Shown here in pieces: positions 7,946-16,926 of a stretch of DNA of 64,000 nucleotides. Each line of letters starts with the position of its first letter. Position 1 is the first letter of the stretch. This DNA is from Pedobacter yulinensis. GTDB lineage: Bacteria > Bacteroidota > Bacteroidia > Sphingobacteriales > Sphingobacteriaceae. The notes under the pieces were generated by a model. It worked only from the letters and a program-made list of their open reading frames with translations. It made no database searches and was not told where the DNA came from. The stretch covers positions 124,001 to 188,000 of the forward strand of contig NZ_KZ686269.1 in assembly GCF_003029735.1 (NCBI RefSeq), in the 5' to 3' direction. A program made the translations under genes and the position numbers.

Positions 7946-10219
7946 TTAGGAGAGATCTGCAGCCAGGTCAGTCCGCAGCGCTTCTTTCAGGTAACGCGCT
8001 GTATGTGAACCCGCTTTCAGCAGGTCAGCAGGCGTACCCTCAAACATGATGCGTCCGCCTTTGTGGCCGCCTTCAGGTCCCATGTCAATGATCCAGTCAG
8101 CGTTCCTGATCACTTCAAGGTTATGTTCAATGACGATTACGGTATTTCCTTTATCAACCAGGCCGTTCATCAGGTCGATCAAGCGCCCTACGTCAGACAA
8201 ATGGAGGCCTGTTGTGGGTTCGTCCATTACATAAATGCTTCCTTTTTTGTGCAGCTCGCTGGCCAGTTTAATGCGCTGGCACTCGCCGCCCGATAGCGTA
8301 CTCAGCGGCTGCCCGAGTGTCAGGTATTCCAGCCCTACTTCGATCATCGTTTGCAGTTTTCTGAGCAGGTCCTTGCCTGTAAAAAAAGCCGCGGCTTCGC
8401 TAACGGTCATTTCCAGTACCTCTGAAACTGACTTGCCGTCGAGCCGGTAAGCCAGCACCTCTTCTTTATACCTTTTGCCCTGGCAAACCTCGCAACAGGT
8501 TTTGATCCCCTCCAGGAAAGCCAGGTCGGTATAAATGACCCCCGTTCCCTGGCAATTTTCGCAGGCCCCTTTCGAGTTGAAGGAAAAAAGCGCGGCGTCT
8601 ACACCATTGGCGGCGGCAAAAGCCTTGCGGATTAAATCCATGGCACCGGTGTAGGTTGCCGGATTAGAGCGGGAAGAAGTCCCCACGGGCGACTGGTCAA
8701 TAACGACCGCTTCAGGATGTGCCGCAAGAAACGCATGGTGAATCAGGGAGCTTTTTCCGGAACCTGCAACGCCTGTAACGACTGTCAGGATACCGCGGGG
8801 AATGTCCACGTCAACATTTTGCAGGTTGTTTGCATGCCCCTGCCTCACCGGCAGCAGGCCGGAAGGCCGGCGATAAGCGGTTTTCAGGGGCATCGGCTCC
8901 TGCATGTACTTCCCTGTCAGGGTCTCTGATTTTAACAACCCGGGCAGGTCGCCTTCATACATGATCGCTCCGCCACGCATGCCTGCCAGCGGACCCACAT
9001 CAACCACATGGTCTGCAATCCGGATCACATCCGGGTCATGTTCGACCACGATAACCGTATTGCCCTTGTCGCGAAGTTTCTGCAGCAGGCGGGTCAGCCT
9101 GTACACGTCGCGCGGGTGCAGGCCAACACTGGGCTCATCAAAAATATAGAGTACATCAATGAGGCTGCTAGACAGGTGTTTAACCATTTTTACGCGCTGC
9201 GATTCGCCGCCAGACAGGGTATCAGTTTCCCGGTTCAGGCTCAGGTAATCAAGCCCCATGTCTGCCAGGTGCTGAAGCCGTTCGGTCAGGGTGGTTACCA
9301 TGGGCTGGGCCACCGGATCATTGATCGTTTTCAGGAAGGCGATCAGTTCGCCAACTTCCATTGCAGACAACTCTGCAATAGTATAGCCTCTGATTCTGCA
9401 AGACAGTGCAACTTCATTTAAGCGCGCACCCTTACAAAGCGGACAAGGCTGCTCCTGCAGATAAGGCATGATCATTTTTTGTGTGCGGTCGGAAAGGGTT
9501 TTGAGATCGCGGCGAATGTAAGCACGCTCAAACTTTTCAATTACGCCCATAAATGTTGCGTTCATGCTGCCTTCGCCCATTCTGAGCTTGAACTTGCGCG
9601 GACCGGCATACAGCAATAAGTCCAGTTCCTCCTTCGAAAAGCTGCTTACTTTCTTGTCCGGATCAAAAAAACCGCTGTTGATGTACATGTCCTTTTCCCA
9701 CGACACCATGCCAGGCGCCTGTATGGCCCCTTCACGAAGCGACTTGGAAGGATCTATAAACTTCGACGCATCAAAACCAAGTTTCCTTCCCCGGCCACTG
9801 CATGCCATACACATGCCCTGCGGGTCGTTAAATGAAAATACGTTTGCAGCTCCGACCTGTGGTGTTCCCAGGCGCGAGAACAGCAAACGGAGCACCGGAG
9901 AAATATCGGTAATGGTTCCCATTGTTGAATGAGAACCACCGCCAAGCCGCTTCTGGTCAACAACCACTGCCATGCTCAGATTGCTGATGGCATCGGCCTG
10001 CGGCTGTGGAAACCTGGGCAGCAGGTTACGGATAAACATGCTGAAGTTTTCGTACAACTGCCGCTGTGCCTCAGTTGCAATCGTGTCGAAAACGATGGAG
10101 GACTTGCCGGAACCGGAAACACCGGTAAAAATTGTGATCTTTCTTTTTGGAATGCGCAGGTCTACATTTTTCAGGTTGTTTTCCCGCGCGCCGCGGATTT
10201 CGATGTATTCAGGGGTCAT
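7946..10219 (-). CDS. Short UvrA-like ABC ATPase (UvrA2 type)
   Basis: This 757-residue protein has two ABC halves in UvrA order. Walker A motifs (GVSGSGKSS at 33-41, GVAGSGKSS at 483-491), LSGGES/LSGGEC signatures (335 and 642) and both Walker B/DEP motifs are intact. A zinc module with C553xxC556 and C576xxC579 is kept. At roughly 190 residues shorter than housekeeping UvrA (about 940), it lacks most of the UvrB-binding region. UvrA2-type proteins are often accessory and linked to tolerance of DNA-binding drugs. It stands alone, with the PfpI gene's terminator upstream. Confidence 0.85.
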   Translation of the reverse strand: MTPEYIEIRGARENNLKNVDLRIPKRKITIFTGVSGSGKSSIVFDTIATEAQRQLYENFSMFIRNLLPRFPQPQADAISNLSMAVVVDQKRLGGGSHSTMGTITDISPVLRLLFSRLGTPQVGAANVFSFNDPQGMCMACSGRGRKLGFDASKFIDPSKSLREGAIQAPGMVSWEKDMYINSGFFDPDKKVSSFSKEELDLLLYAGPRKFKLRMGEGSMNATFMGVIEKFERAYIRRDLKTLSDRTQKMIMPYLQEQPCPLCKGARLNEVALSCRIRGYTIAELSAMEVGELIAFLKTINDPVAQPMVTTLTERLQHLADMGLDYLSLNRETDTLSGGESQRVKMVKHLSSSLIDVLYIFDEPSVGLHPRDVYRLTRLLQKLRDKGNTVIVVEHDPDVIRIADHVVDVGPLAGMRGGAIMYEGDLPGLLKSETLTGKYMQEPMPLKTAYRRPSGLLPVRQGHANNLQNVDVDIPRGILTVVTGVAGSGKSSLIHHAFLAAHPEAVVIDQSPVGTSSRSNPATYTGAMDLIRKAFAAANGVDAALFSFNSKGACENCQGTGVIYTDLAFLEGIKTCCEVCQGKRYKEEVLAYRLDGKSVSEVLEMTVSEAAAFFTGKDLLRKLQTMIEVGLEYLTLGQPLSTLSGGECQRIKLASELHKKGSIYVMDEPTTGLHLSDVGRLIDLMNGLVDKGNTVIVIEHNLEVIRNADWIIDMGPEGGHKGGRIMFEGTPADLLKAGSHTARYLKEALRTDLAADLS

Positions 10220-10252
10220 AAGGGGGATGTGTTTCGAGGCGTTTAAATTATA

Positions 10253-10275
10253 AAAAAAAGGCGCAAAAGCGCCTT
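10253..10275 (-). terminator. Intrinsic terminator of the PfpI-like gene
   Basis: On the minus strand a 7-bp stem AAGGCGC / GCGCCTT with a TTTT loop (10258-10275) is followed by a run of T (A-run 10253-10259 on the plus strand). It lies 41 bp past the stop of the PfpI-like gene and separates it from the UvrA-like gene. Confidence 0.85.
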
Positions 10276-10315
10276 GAAAGTTAAAAATAACAGCTCCTGT
10301 AGCTGTGTGCTTTGC

Positions 10316-11008
10316 TTAAGATGCTGGCTGCCCGAAAAATTTGATCATTGCCCGGGCAGTGGGACCCGCCGACAGGGGGTTCTGGCCGGTAATGAGCAGA
10401 CCGTCTGTTTCGACATGACTGGTAAAAGGCACCAATGCGCTTCTAAAGTCGGCGCCCAACTCTTTGAGCCGTGTTTCGAGTTCATAGGGAACATTGCTGG
10501 CGCGCATGGTTAACGTTTCTTCGGCATTGGTAAACGCAGCGACCCGTTTGCCTTGCAGCAGCCCGGGCCTGAGTTCGGCCGCCTTGATGAGCGCCGCCGG
10601 TCCATGACAAACTGCGGCCACCGGTTTGCCGTTCTCCAGGTAATCAACAATGAGCCTGCCGCTGGTCTCATTTGAAGCCAGGTCCCAGATGGGCCCATGG
10701 CCGCCCGGGTAGAAAACCCCGTCGAATTGCCCGGGTTCAAGCGTGCTCAGCCGGTAGGTATGGTCGAAGGCGCTTTTTGCAACCGGGTCGTCGTTGAAGC
10801 GCCGGTTTGATTCAGTAATGTTCTCGGTCACGGTACTTAGCGGATCGACCGGTGGTGTGCCGCCTGCCGGGCTTGCCAAGGTTACTTCGTAGCCTGCATC
10901 ACGAAACTCATAATACGGATCGGTAAATTCGCCAAGCCACACGCCGGTGGTGCTGTCGGTGTTCTCCATCCGCGAGTGGGATGTCAGGATCATTAAAATC
11001 TTTTTCAT
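10316..11008 (-). CDS. DJ-1/PfpI-family type 1 glutamine amidotransferase-like protein
   Basis: This 230-residue protein resembles the Hsp31/YajL-like branch of the DJ-1/PfpI superfamily. The nucleophilic elbow AAVCHGPAAL puts Cys134-His135 in place, and Glu27 (VWLGEFTDPYY) is the acidic partner. Relatives act as glyoxalase III, deglycase or chaperone, and sequence alone does not separate these roles. It has its own terminator and lies between the UvrA-like gene and a histidine kinase, on the same strand as both. Confidence 0.85.
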   Translation of the reverse strand: MKKILMILTSHSRMENTDSTTGVWLGEFTDPYYEFRDAGYEVTLASPAGGTPPVDPLSTVTENITESNRRFNDDPVAKSAFDHTYRLSTLEPGQFDGVFYPGGHGPIWDLASNETSGRLIVDYLENGKPVAAVCHGPAALIKAAELRPGLLQGKRVAAFTNAEETLTMRASNVPYELETRLKELGADFRSALVPFTSHVETDGLLITGQNPLSAGPTARAMIKFFGQPAS

Positions 11009-11119
11009 AGGTCATGCTTTATTGCTGTTCCGCTACAGACAGTTGTCTGTCTGCGTAAAACACCAGGCAGGACCGAAAGTTTGGCCGTTTAGCCGGGTTT
11101 GATGTTCCGGCTGTCGTAC

Positions 11120-13159
11120 CTAAAAGTCTGTAGAAACAGGCGGTTGCTGGACAGTATTCGCGGCCGGCGGTTGTGCTGCCAGATCTTCGGCTGCGCCGGA
11201 AGGAGCAAGCGGAAGGGAGAAATAAAAGGTCGAGCCAACGCCCGGACAGCTTTCTACCCATATTTTGCCCTGGTGCAGCAGGATGATCTCCTGACTCAGG
11301 TAAAGCCCGATGCCAAACCCCGATGCGTATTTACTGTCGGGATGCTCAATGCGGTAAAATCGGTCAAAGATCTGATCCAGGTGTGCCGGCTGTATGCCGA
11401 TGCCCTGATCGGTTACGCTGACAGTTACGGTGTGGCCGTCGGTGGTGCAGCCCACGCGAATGTATTTTTCCTTGCGTGAATATTTGATGGCGTTCGTGAA
11501 AAGGTTCATGAGCACCGCTTCGATTTTATCCTTGTCTACCATGACGGTGACGTCTTCGGTCGTGGTAATTTCAAGACTGGCGGCGGGGTGGATGAGCCGG
11601 ACTTCGGAAGCCACGTTTTCGATCACGGTGGCAATCGGCAGCCTGTCCAGGTTAAGATGCAGTTTGCCCGACTCGAGCCGTGACAGGTCGAGAAAGCCAT
11701 TGATCATTTTCGCCATTTTAATGACCTGCTTTTCTGCCTGCTGCAGGGCGTGAAAAGCCACTTCGTACCGGTCCCTGACGGCGTGCCGGTGCAGCAGCTG
11801 CACATGTGCCTGAAGCGAGGTGAGGGGGGTTTTCAGTTCATGACTGGCCATGGCTATGAAATCGTGGCGCAGGCGTTGCTCATGTTTTTGGTCGGTGATG
11901 TCGAGCACAGAGCCTACAAAACGCAGGGGCCGGTCATTGGGGTCAAATAAAACTTTGCCTTTTGCCCGGACCCACCTGATCCGGCCGTCTTCGGCACCAA
12001 CCGTGCGGTACTCAACATCGTAAACCCCGTCGCTGACCGACCGGTCGAACAGGCCGGAGATAACGGTTTCAATGCGTTCCCGGTCGTCGGGATGCAAACC
12101 GGTCAGAAAGTCCTTTTCATAAGTAACTTCTACATCATGGCTGATGCCAAACAACTCGCGGCAACGGGCGTCCCACTCCATGGTGCCCGCCGGCAGATCC
12201 ATATCGAAGGTGCCGAGTTGAGCAGCCTGTTTAGACAGGCGCACCTGTTCGTAAGCCCGTTCCAGTTCCTTACGGGCATTGACCTGCCCGGTCGTGTCAA
12301 TGGCCGAAACGATCACGCCCGAAACGGTCTGGTCCTGGCCAAAGATGGGATCAAAGAATACACTGGCAAAATGTTCCCGCTGCTGCCCGGCAGGGCCGAT
12401 CCGGTACGATAATTCCTGCTCGTGGTAACTTTCGCCCGTATCCAGCACTGCTTTTATGCCGTTGGCGTACTGTTCAGCGACTGCAGGAAGTACGTCGGCA
12501 AGTCGTTTGTCTGAGAAATGCCTCAGATCAGGCGACTCAGGAGCCCGGTTTTCCATACTCGCCCAAAGTCTGAGCATTTGCGGGTTGGCGGCATCGATGG
12601 TTAGTGCCGGTGCGGTCAGCAGCGCAATGGCAATGGGCGACTGGTCAATGAGGTTCCTGAATTTCAGCTCGCTGGCTGCAAGCCTGGCGGTTCTTTCTTC
12701 AACCATCCTGGCCAGGTCCAGTTGTGCGATCTGCGTTTCACGCTCCTTGAAAATCCGTTCGGTAATGTTGTTTGTTGTAGTGAGCAGAAATTTAGGCCCA
12801 TTTCCGTTCCGGCCAACAGGCATGATTTCAAGCTGCCACCAGCGTTCAACCATACCGGGGCCGTCTAAGGCGCCCATGTCGTAACGAAACGGCGGCATGA
12901 CGACCGTTTCATTGGTCATCTGCGCGGCAGTGAGGGCTTCGCCCAGCAGCACCGCCCCGTCGCCGCCCGCCCCTTCGGGATCAAAGACTTCCCAAACTGA
13001 TTTTCCGGAGATTTCGCGGCCCACCAGGTTGGTCGCGTGTTTATGCGCGTCGTTGCTGGTTACAATCGTAAAGACAGGGGCATCGGCTACCACAATGATG
13101 CGGGGTACCTGTGAGTTAAACAGTGCCTGGAAAAGCGGGTTGTTCAGTAAGTCAATCAT
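11120..13159 (-). CDS. Soluble multi-PAS sensor histidine kinase
   Basis: The start at 13159 gives 679 residues (MIDLLNNPLFQ). A start 27 bp upstream adds a hydrophobic stub and is less likely. Three PAS units are visible (about residues 15-135, 165-295 and 305-430). A coiled segment (KERETQIAQLDLARMVEERTAR, shown in part) joins the first two. His440 lies in FIAMASHELKTP, and the ATPase domain has NLFTNAIKYS, DQGIGI and GFGIGLY. No membrane helix is present. The proline- and alanine-rich tail of about 25 residues looks unstructured. No response regulator is adjacent. Confidence 0.88.
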   Translation of the reverse strand: MIDLLNNPLFQALFNSQVPRIIVVADAPVFTIVTSNDAHKHATNLVGREISGKSVWEVFDPEGAGGDGAVLLGEALTAAQMTNETVVMPPFRYDMGALDGPGMVERWWQLEIMPVGRNGNGPKFLLTTTNNITERIFKERETQIAQLDLARMVEERTARLAASELKFRNLIDQSPIAIALLTAPALTIDAANPQMLRLWASMENRAPESPDLRHFSDKRLADVLPAVAEQYANGIKAVLDTGESYHEQELSYRIGPAGQQREHFASVFFDPIFGQDQTVSGVIVSAIDTTGQVNARKELERAYEQVRLSKQAAQLGTFDMDLPAGTMEWDARCRELFGISHDVEVTYEKDFLTGLHPDDRERIETVISGLFDRSVSDGVYDVEYRTVGAEDGRIRWVRAKGKVLFDPNDRPLRFVGSVLDITDQKHEQRLRHDFIAMASHELKTPLTSLQAHVQLLHRHAVRDRYEVAFHALQQAEKQVIKMAKMINGFLDLSRLESGKLHLNLDRLPIATVIENVASEVRLIHPAASLEITTTEDVTVMVDKDKIEAVLMNLFTNAIKYSRKEKYIRVGCTTDGHTVTVSVTDQGIGIQPAHLDQIFDRFYRIEHPDSKYASGFGIGLYLSQEIILLHQGKIWVESCPGVGSTFYFSLPLAPSGAAEDLAAQPPAANTVQQPPVSTDF

Positions 13160-13329
13160 AGAAGAGCTAAATATAAACACTAACATGATATCGCTGCATG
13201 CCTGTGCAGATATTTGTTCAGCAGGTTTGCTGCAGGCCTGGCTGTATCGCAGGTCAGAACGGTTCAGAGGTCTTCAGAATCGGTTGGATGCCAGCGGAAC
13301 ATGTGTTATTTTTCCGGAAATGTTTCGCG

Positions 13330-13737
13330 ATGTACGAAAAAAAAATCCCGGAAAGCCATGAATGCGGCATCAATGCCACTCTGAAAGTGCTGGGGGGAAA
13401 GTGGAATGCACTGATTATTGAATACATCAATCTCGGGGTGCGGCGGCCCAGCGCCTTGAGCCGTGCCATGAGCCAGGCCAGCCGGCGTGTTATTAACATG
13501 GCACTGAAAGAGCTGGAAGCGTATGGCATAATCAGGAAAGTGGATTATTATGAAGTGCCGCTGCGGGTAGAATATTTTCTGACGCCGCTCGGCGAAAGTT
13601 TGCTGCCGCTGATCGCAGCCATGGAAGCCTGGGGGCATGCGCACCAGCAGGAGATTGTACCCGGATATATTATGCCCGCCAGTGTTATATGCGCCGATGA
13701 GGTCAAGTACGGGGGCGCAGAGAGCGGTGAGAAATAA
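13330..13737 (+). CDS. HxlR family transcriptional regulator
   Basis: The start at 13330 gives 135 residues (MYEKKIPESHECGINATL), placing the conserved Cys and the VLGGKWNALIIEYI segment at the N-terminus as in other HxlR proteins. A winged helix spans about 20-95 (PSALSRAMSQASRRVINMALKEL in part, then VEYFLTPLGESLLP). A frame open from 13198 has an implausible N-terminus. It is divergent from the histidine kinase and followed by a terminator. The target is unknown. Confidence 0.85.
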   Translation: MYEKKIPESHECGINATLKVLGGKWNALIIEYINLGVRRPSALSRAMSQASRRVINMALKELEAYGIIRKVDYYEVPLRVEYFLTPLGESLLPLIAAMEAWGHAHQQEIVPGYIMPASVICADEVKYGGAESGEK

Positions 13738-13761
13738 AAAAGGCCTCCTGGAGGCCTTTTT
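13736..13761 (+). terminator. Intrinsic terminator of the HxlR gene
   Basis: The stem AAAAAGGCCTC / GAGGCCTTTTT has a CTG loop and overlaps the HxlR stop codon. With A-runs on one side and T-runs on the other it could work in both directions. Confidence 0.85.
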
Positions 13762-13914
13762 AACTGCATATAATCAACTATCCATTGTACCAACAATCCC
13801 TTGTCGAACGGATAGAACGATCCACGAAGCATATCATCTCCTATAGACACGTGTAATGAAACAAAAGTTTAAGGGGGTGGGGATGATGGGGGCAAAAATA
13901 GACTTGAAGCTTAC

Positions 13915-13937
13915 AAAAAAATAGGTGAAAATCACCT
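13915..13937 (-). terminator. Probable terminator downstream of the SDR gene
   Basis: On the minus strand AGGTGA-TTT-TCACCT (13937-13923) is followed by A and then a run of seven T (13921-13915). It lies about 170 bp after the SDR stop at 14109. No gene is visible in the remainder of 13762-14108. Confidence 0.65.
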
Positions 13938-14004
13938 GAATATGCGTTGCAATATCTTCAATTGTCAGTCCGAAACGCCGCTGCATTGCCTGAGTAACGC
14001 AACA

Positions 14005-14040
14005 AGCCCGGACACACCTACAGAGAGGTGCCTCCGGGCT
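14005..14040. other. Long interrupted hairpin in the gap before the SDR gene end
   Basis: AGCCCGGA (14005-14012) pairs with TCCGGGCT (14033-14040), and CACCT (14015-14019) pairs with AGGTG (14026-14030) inside it, around an ACAGAG loop. There is no T-run on either strand. It may stabilise the end of the SDR transcript or be a dispersed repeat; only one copy is seen in this window. Confidence 0.4.
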
Positions 14041-14108
14041 GCACCGGCGATCAGAATGACGGTTTGTTGTGGGGTCTGACCTGGTTAACCAACACCTGAA
14101 TACAACCT

Positions 14109-14861
14109 TCAGAAGGGATAACGGCGCAGGCCGCCATCGACCACGGCGACCGTGCCGGTCATGTACCGGGCCCTGGGAGACACCAGGAATGCGGCCATGT
14201 TCGCCATGTCTTCCGGACTGCCGAAATCGCCCAGCGGAATTTCGCGTTCCGCAAAAAGCTGGCGCTCCCGCCCTGGGAAAAACGGCCGGATGTTGTCTGT
14301 ATCAATCAGTCCGGGCTGCAGGCAATTGACCCGGATGCCCGCTGGCCCCAGCTCACTGGCCAGTGCTTTCGACCAGGATACGACAGCCGCTTTCGCCACC
14401 GCCGAGGCATTGAGGTTTTTAAGTTCGTAGCCGCTGCACAAATTTAAAATAACGCCTTCCTTCCGTTCCATGAAGTGCGGCAGCAATGCTTCGGTCAGCT
14501 GCCGGACCCGGTAAAAATCCAGAACCATGGATTGCTGCCAATCTGCCTCGGGGGCCAGGGGATGCAGGGGATTGCTTTTTCCGGCATTGTTCACCAGGAT
14601 GTCGACCTGGCCGAGCTGCTCCTGCGCTGCTGCGGCGATTTGCTCAGAACCGGCCGCCGCCGCCAGGTCCTGGGTAAAGAGCAGCGGTTGTTTTCCGCCT
14701 GCCCGCGTGATTTCCTGTTTCAGGCTGTCCAGCAGTTCGCGGTTCCTTGCCGTTGCGAAGACCGTTACGCCTTCGGCTGCCAGTTGTTTTGCAATCGCGC
14801 GGCCAATACCCTGGCTGGCTCCGGTTACCACAGCTGTTTTTGCGTCTAAATAAAGATCCAT
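14109..14861 (-). CDS. SDR family oxidoreductase lacking the usual catalytic Tyr
   Basis: This 250-residue Rossmann protein has the NAD(P) motif TGASQGIG (13-20), NNAG (91-94) and a C-terminal TGTVAVVDGG as in classical SDRs. The catalytic Ser143 (NLCSGYE) and Lys157 (SAVAKAAV) are present, but the Tyr four residues before the Lys is Ser153. It may therefore belong to a group with altered chemistry. The HxlR gene at 14954 is divergent and probably controls it, with palindromes in the 92-bp gap. The substrate is unknown. Confidence 0.85.
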   Translation of the reverse strand: MDLYLDAKTAVVTGASQGIGRAIAKQLAAEGVTVFATARNRELLDSLKQEITRAGGKQPLLFTQDLAAAAGSEQIAAAAQEQLGQVDILVNNAGKSNPLHPLAPEADWQQSMVLDFYRVRQLTEALLPHFMERKEGVILNLCSGYELKNLNASAVAKAAVVSWSKALASELGPAGIRVNCLQPGLIDTDNIRPFFPGRERQLFAEREIPLGDFGSPEDMANMAAFLVSPRARYMTGTVAVVDGGLRRYPF

Positions 14862-14901
14862 ACGATGTTTGAAATGAGTTGTAAAACTAACCGGCGCCGG
14901 C

Positions 14902-14928
14902 TACTTTTGAGTTGCCGGCAACCGGTTG
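14902..14928 (+). promoter_or_regulatory. -7 element and overlapping palindromes between the SDR and HxlR genes
   Basis: TACTTTTG (14902-14909) matches the Bacteroidota -7 box for the HxlR gene. Directly downstream, GTTGCCGGCAAC (14911-14922) and CAACCGGTTG (14919-14928) are perfect palindromes sharing four bases. CCGGCGCCGG (14891-14900) is a third palindrome. This is a good candidate operator for the HxlR protein, covering both divergent promoters. Confidence 0.5.
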
Positions 14929-14953
14929 TGCGGTACACACATTCTTGTAAGCA

Positions 14954-15304
14954 ATGACCAGAAAACAAAATTCAACCTATTCAAGCAATGAAAAATACCT
15001 CGTGGCCTGCGACTTAACCTATGCGCTTCAGAAGATACATGGCAGGTGGAAATTGCAGATTCTGGACAAATTGAAAGATGGCCGCCTGCGTTACAATGAG
15101 TTGCGCCGGGAATTCAGCCACATCACGGAGCGGATGCTGACCCTTCAGCTGCGGTCCATGGAGCACGACGGCCTGATCAGCCGAACGGTATATGCCGAAG
15201 TGCCGGTGCGCGTAGAGTACGGACTGACCGAAATTGCGACCGAGTTGGGTCCGATCTTAAACCAGCTGAGTCTTTGGGGCAGGAAACAACGTCAGAAGGC
15301 CTGA
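14954..15304 (+). CDS. HxlR family transcriptional regulator
   Basis: This 116-residue protein has the HxlR winged helix (ALQKIHGRWKLQILDKLKDG, then RYNELRREFSHITERMLTLQL in part, then VEYGLTEIATELGPIL). The conserved Cys19 before the first helix (VACDLTYAL) matches the position used for sensing reactive species in some family members. It is divergent from the SDR gene. Its C-terminus almost meets the convergent KTSC gene. Confidence 0.88.
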   Translation: MTRKQNSTYSSNEKYLVACDLTYALQKIHGRWKLQILDKLKDGRLRYNELRREFSHITERMLTLQLRSMEHDGLISRTVYAEVPVRVEYGLTEIATELGPILNQLSLWGRKQRQKA

Positions 15305-15314
15305 AGACGCAGCG

Positions 15315-15512
15315 TTAACCCATTTTTTCATATTCATAAATACCGATGATGTGGTGCCGCAGGTAACGCCCCTTGACCACAGACGCCCGAAGTTCTTTGT
15401 ATACCTTTTCCGGGACGCCCTTGTAACGGTAACGCTGACCGGTCGTGTAACCGATTTCCAGGTCGCAGCTGGCCGGGTCATAATGCATGTGCTGAATAAC
15501 GGTAGAGGGCAT
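15315..15512 (-). CDS. KTSC domain small protein
   Basis: This 65-residue protein consists of a single KTSC domain: HMHYDPASCDLEIGYTTG, then RYRYKGVPEKVYKELRAS. The family is named after the KTSC motif of lysyl-tRNA synthetase relatives and has no firmly known function. The gene ends 11 bp from the HxlR stop on the other strand. It could be co-transcribed with the DoxX gene 47 bp upstream. Confidence 0.8.
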   Translation of the reverse strand: MPSTVIQHMHYDPASCDLEIGYTTGQRYRYKGVPEKVYKELRASVVKGRYLRHHIIGIYEYEKMG

Positions 15513-15559
15513 GGCTCAGGTTTCTGTTTCTTAAACAGCTTGAGCGGGCAAGGGTTTTG

Positions 15560-15979
15560 TTAATCATGCCGGGGGGCGTGGTTTTGCCGGCGGTCGATGC
15601 GGCTGCCAGTAAACAAAAAAAGCAAGCTGATGAAAAACAAGGCAAGCGCAGGTGTTTGTGCCTCGACCGGATCGCCGAGGTGAATGGTGAGCAGTGCTAC
15701 GGCGAAATTGATAAGCATGAGTAATGCTGCATAACGGATTTTCCAGCCGGTGATGTAAGCCAAGCCCGCAAAGGCCTGTGCGCAAACAGAAAGGATGGCC
15801 ATAAACAAAGGTGCAGGGAAACCCGCCTGTGCCAGAAAGTCCCTGAACAACCGCATGTGTGCCGCACTGAGCAGGTTATCGGCTACCCCGTAAATCAGGC
15901 GTGTTCCGGCAAACAGCCGGAGCAGGAAAAAGGCAGCGGAGCGCCGGTGGTCAAGCCAGCTGAAGAATTGCGGGGCCAT
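15560..15979 (-). CDS. DoxX family membrane protein
   Basis: This 139-residue protein has an N-terminal segment RSAAFFLLRLFAGTRLIYGVADNL typical of DoxX, and four hydrophobic helices at about residues 13-32, 54-74, 81-100 and 108-126. The charged C-terminus (RIDRRQNHAPRHD) is probably cytoplasmic. The role is unknown. It is the second DoxX-type protein in the window and, like the first, lies near an ArsR-SRPBCC operon. Confidence 0.75.
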   Translation of the reverse strand: MAPQFFSWLDHRRSAAFFLLRLFAGTRLIYGVADNLLSAAHMRLFRDFLAQAGFPAPLFMAILSVCAQAFAGLAYITGWKIRYAALLMLINFAVALLTIHLGDPVEAQTPALALFFISLLFLFTGSRIDRRQNHAPRHD

Positions 15980-16051
15980 ACTGGGGATGTTTCAACCAAG
16001 ATAGTGAAAATCTGGCGTTTACAAATGGCGCTGCCAATCGCCGGCCGCCGG

Positions 16052-16924
16052 TTATTTGGCCGTTAAAAAATCGTTGACCAGGCTCGCTGTTGCCCGTACA
16101 CGCTCGGGCTTGGCCGAACCCGAAGACACGTCGCCGATACAGGCTCCGTGCAGGCCCGGCTGAATGTTGAGCTGCGCCTTTGGCAGCAGACGGAACATCT
16201 CGACTGCATGTTCTGGTGTGACCACATCGCGGTCGCTTAACAGAAGCAAGGTAGGAGCAGAAATTCCGGCAATTTCTTCTGCGGGCCAGTCTTTAACGGC
16301 CAGCATGCGGTCACGGTCTTTGTTGTGCATGTTTTCCAAGGCAGCAGAATCGGGATTTACCGCCAGAAACGCTTTTTTGAGCGGCTCAGGCATCTGTGCC
16401 AGGGAAGCGCCGCGCAGCATACCAAATAAGCCGGGGATGAGGCCCTCGCGCCTGAAAAATACGGATGCCAGAACAAGTTTGTGAATGCGTTCGGGATGAT
16501 TGATGGCTGCCTGCATGGCCGTGTTGGCTCCGTTGCTGAAACCAAAGAGTGAAGCCTTTTTAATCTTCAGCTGGTCGAGCAGGCCAATCACGTCGGCTGC
16601 ATCCTGTGTAAAACTTTCAGGAGCGGGCCGGTCTGAAGTCCGGCCATGTCCCTGCAGTTCCACGGCAATGACCTGGTGTTGCTGTGCAAGTAAGGGCAGG
16701 ATGGCGCCAAAGGTTACCGGGATCATTGAACCGCCGCCGTGGACGAGCACCAGGGGTTTACCAGAGCCATGAACCTCATAATACATCCGGATGCCGTTTA
16801 CCGCCGCATACCCTTGACGTGAAGGTGTTTTGCGGTTTGCAGCCTGCGGAGGGGTTGTCCGGCTGCAGCTGCCGGCCACGATGACGAGTCCGGCAGCAAA
16901 TAAGAGACTGAAAATGTGTTTCAT
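16052..16924 (-). CDS. Alpha/beta hydrolase lipoprotein
   Basis: This 290-residue protein has a lipoprotein signal ending VAGSC (Cys20), so it is probably anchored in an envelope membrane. The fold is clear: oxyanion HGGG (62-65), nucleophile elbow GFSNGANT (Ser130), acid in LLLSDRDVVTPEH, and catalytic His in QPGLHGAC. It starts 3 bp after the SRPBCC stop and is the third gene of the ArsR operon. The substrate cannot be told from sequence; small esters or lactones are typical of such hydrolases. Confidence 0.85.
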   Translation of the reverse strand: MKHIFSLLFAAGLVIVAGSCSRTTPPQAANRKTPSRQGYAAVNGIRMYYEVHGSGKPLVLVHGGGSMIPVTFGAILPLLAQQHQVIAVELQGHGRTSDRPAPESFTQDAADVIGLLDQLKIKKASLFGFSNGANTAMQAAINHPERIHKLVLASVFFRREGLIPGLFGMLRGASLAQMPEPLKKAFLAVNPDSAALENMHNKDRDRMLAVKDWPAEEIAGISAPTLLLLSDRDVVTPEHAVEMFRLLPKAQLNIQPGLHGACIGDVSSGSAKPERVRATASLVNDFLTAK

Positions 16925-16926
16925 GC

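Noticed and set aside
13198-13329. Longer start for the first HxlR gene
   Set aside because: The added residues do not match the family; the Met at 13330 gives the normal N-terminus.
14005-14040. Hairpin considered as an intrinsic terminator
   Set aside because: No T-run on either strand; recorded only as a structured element.
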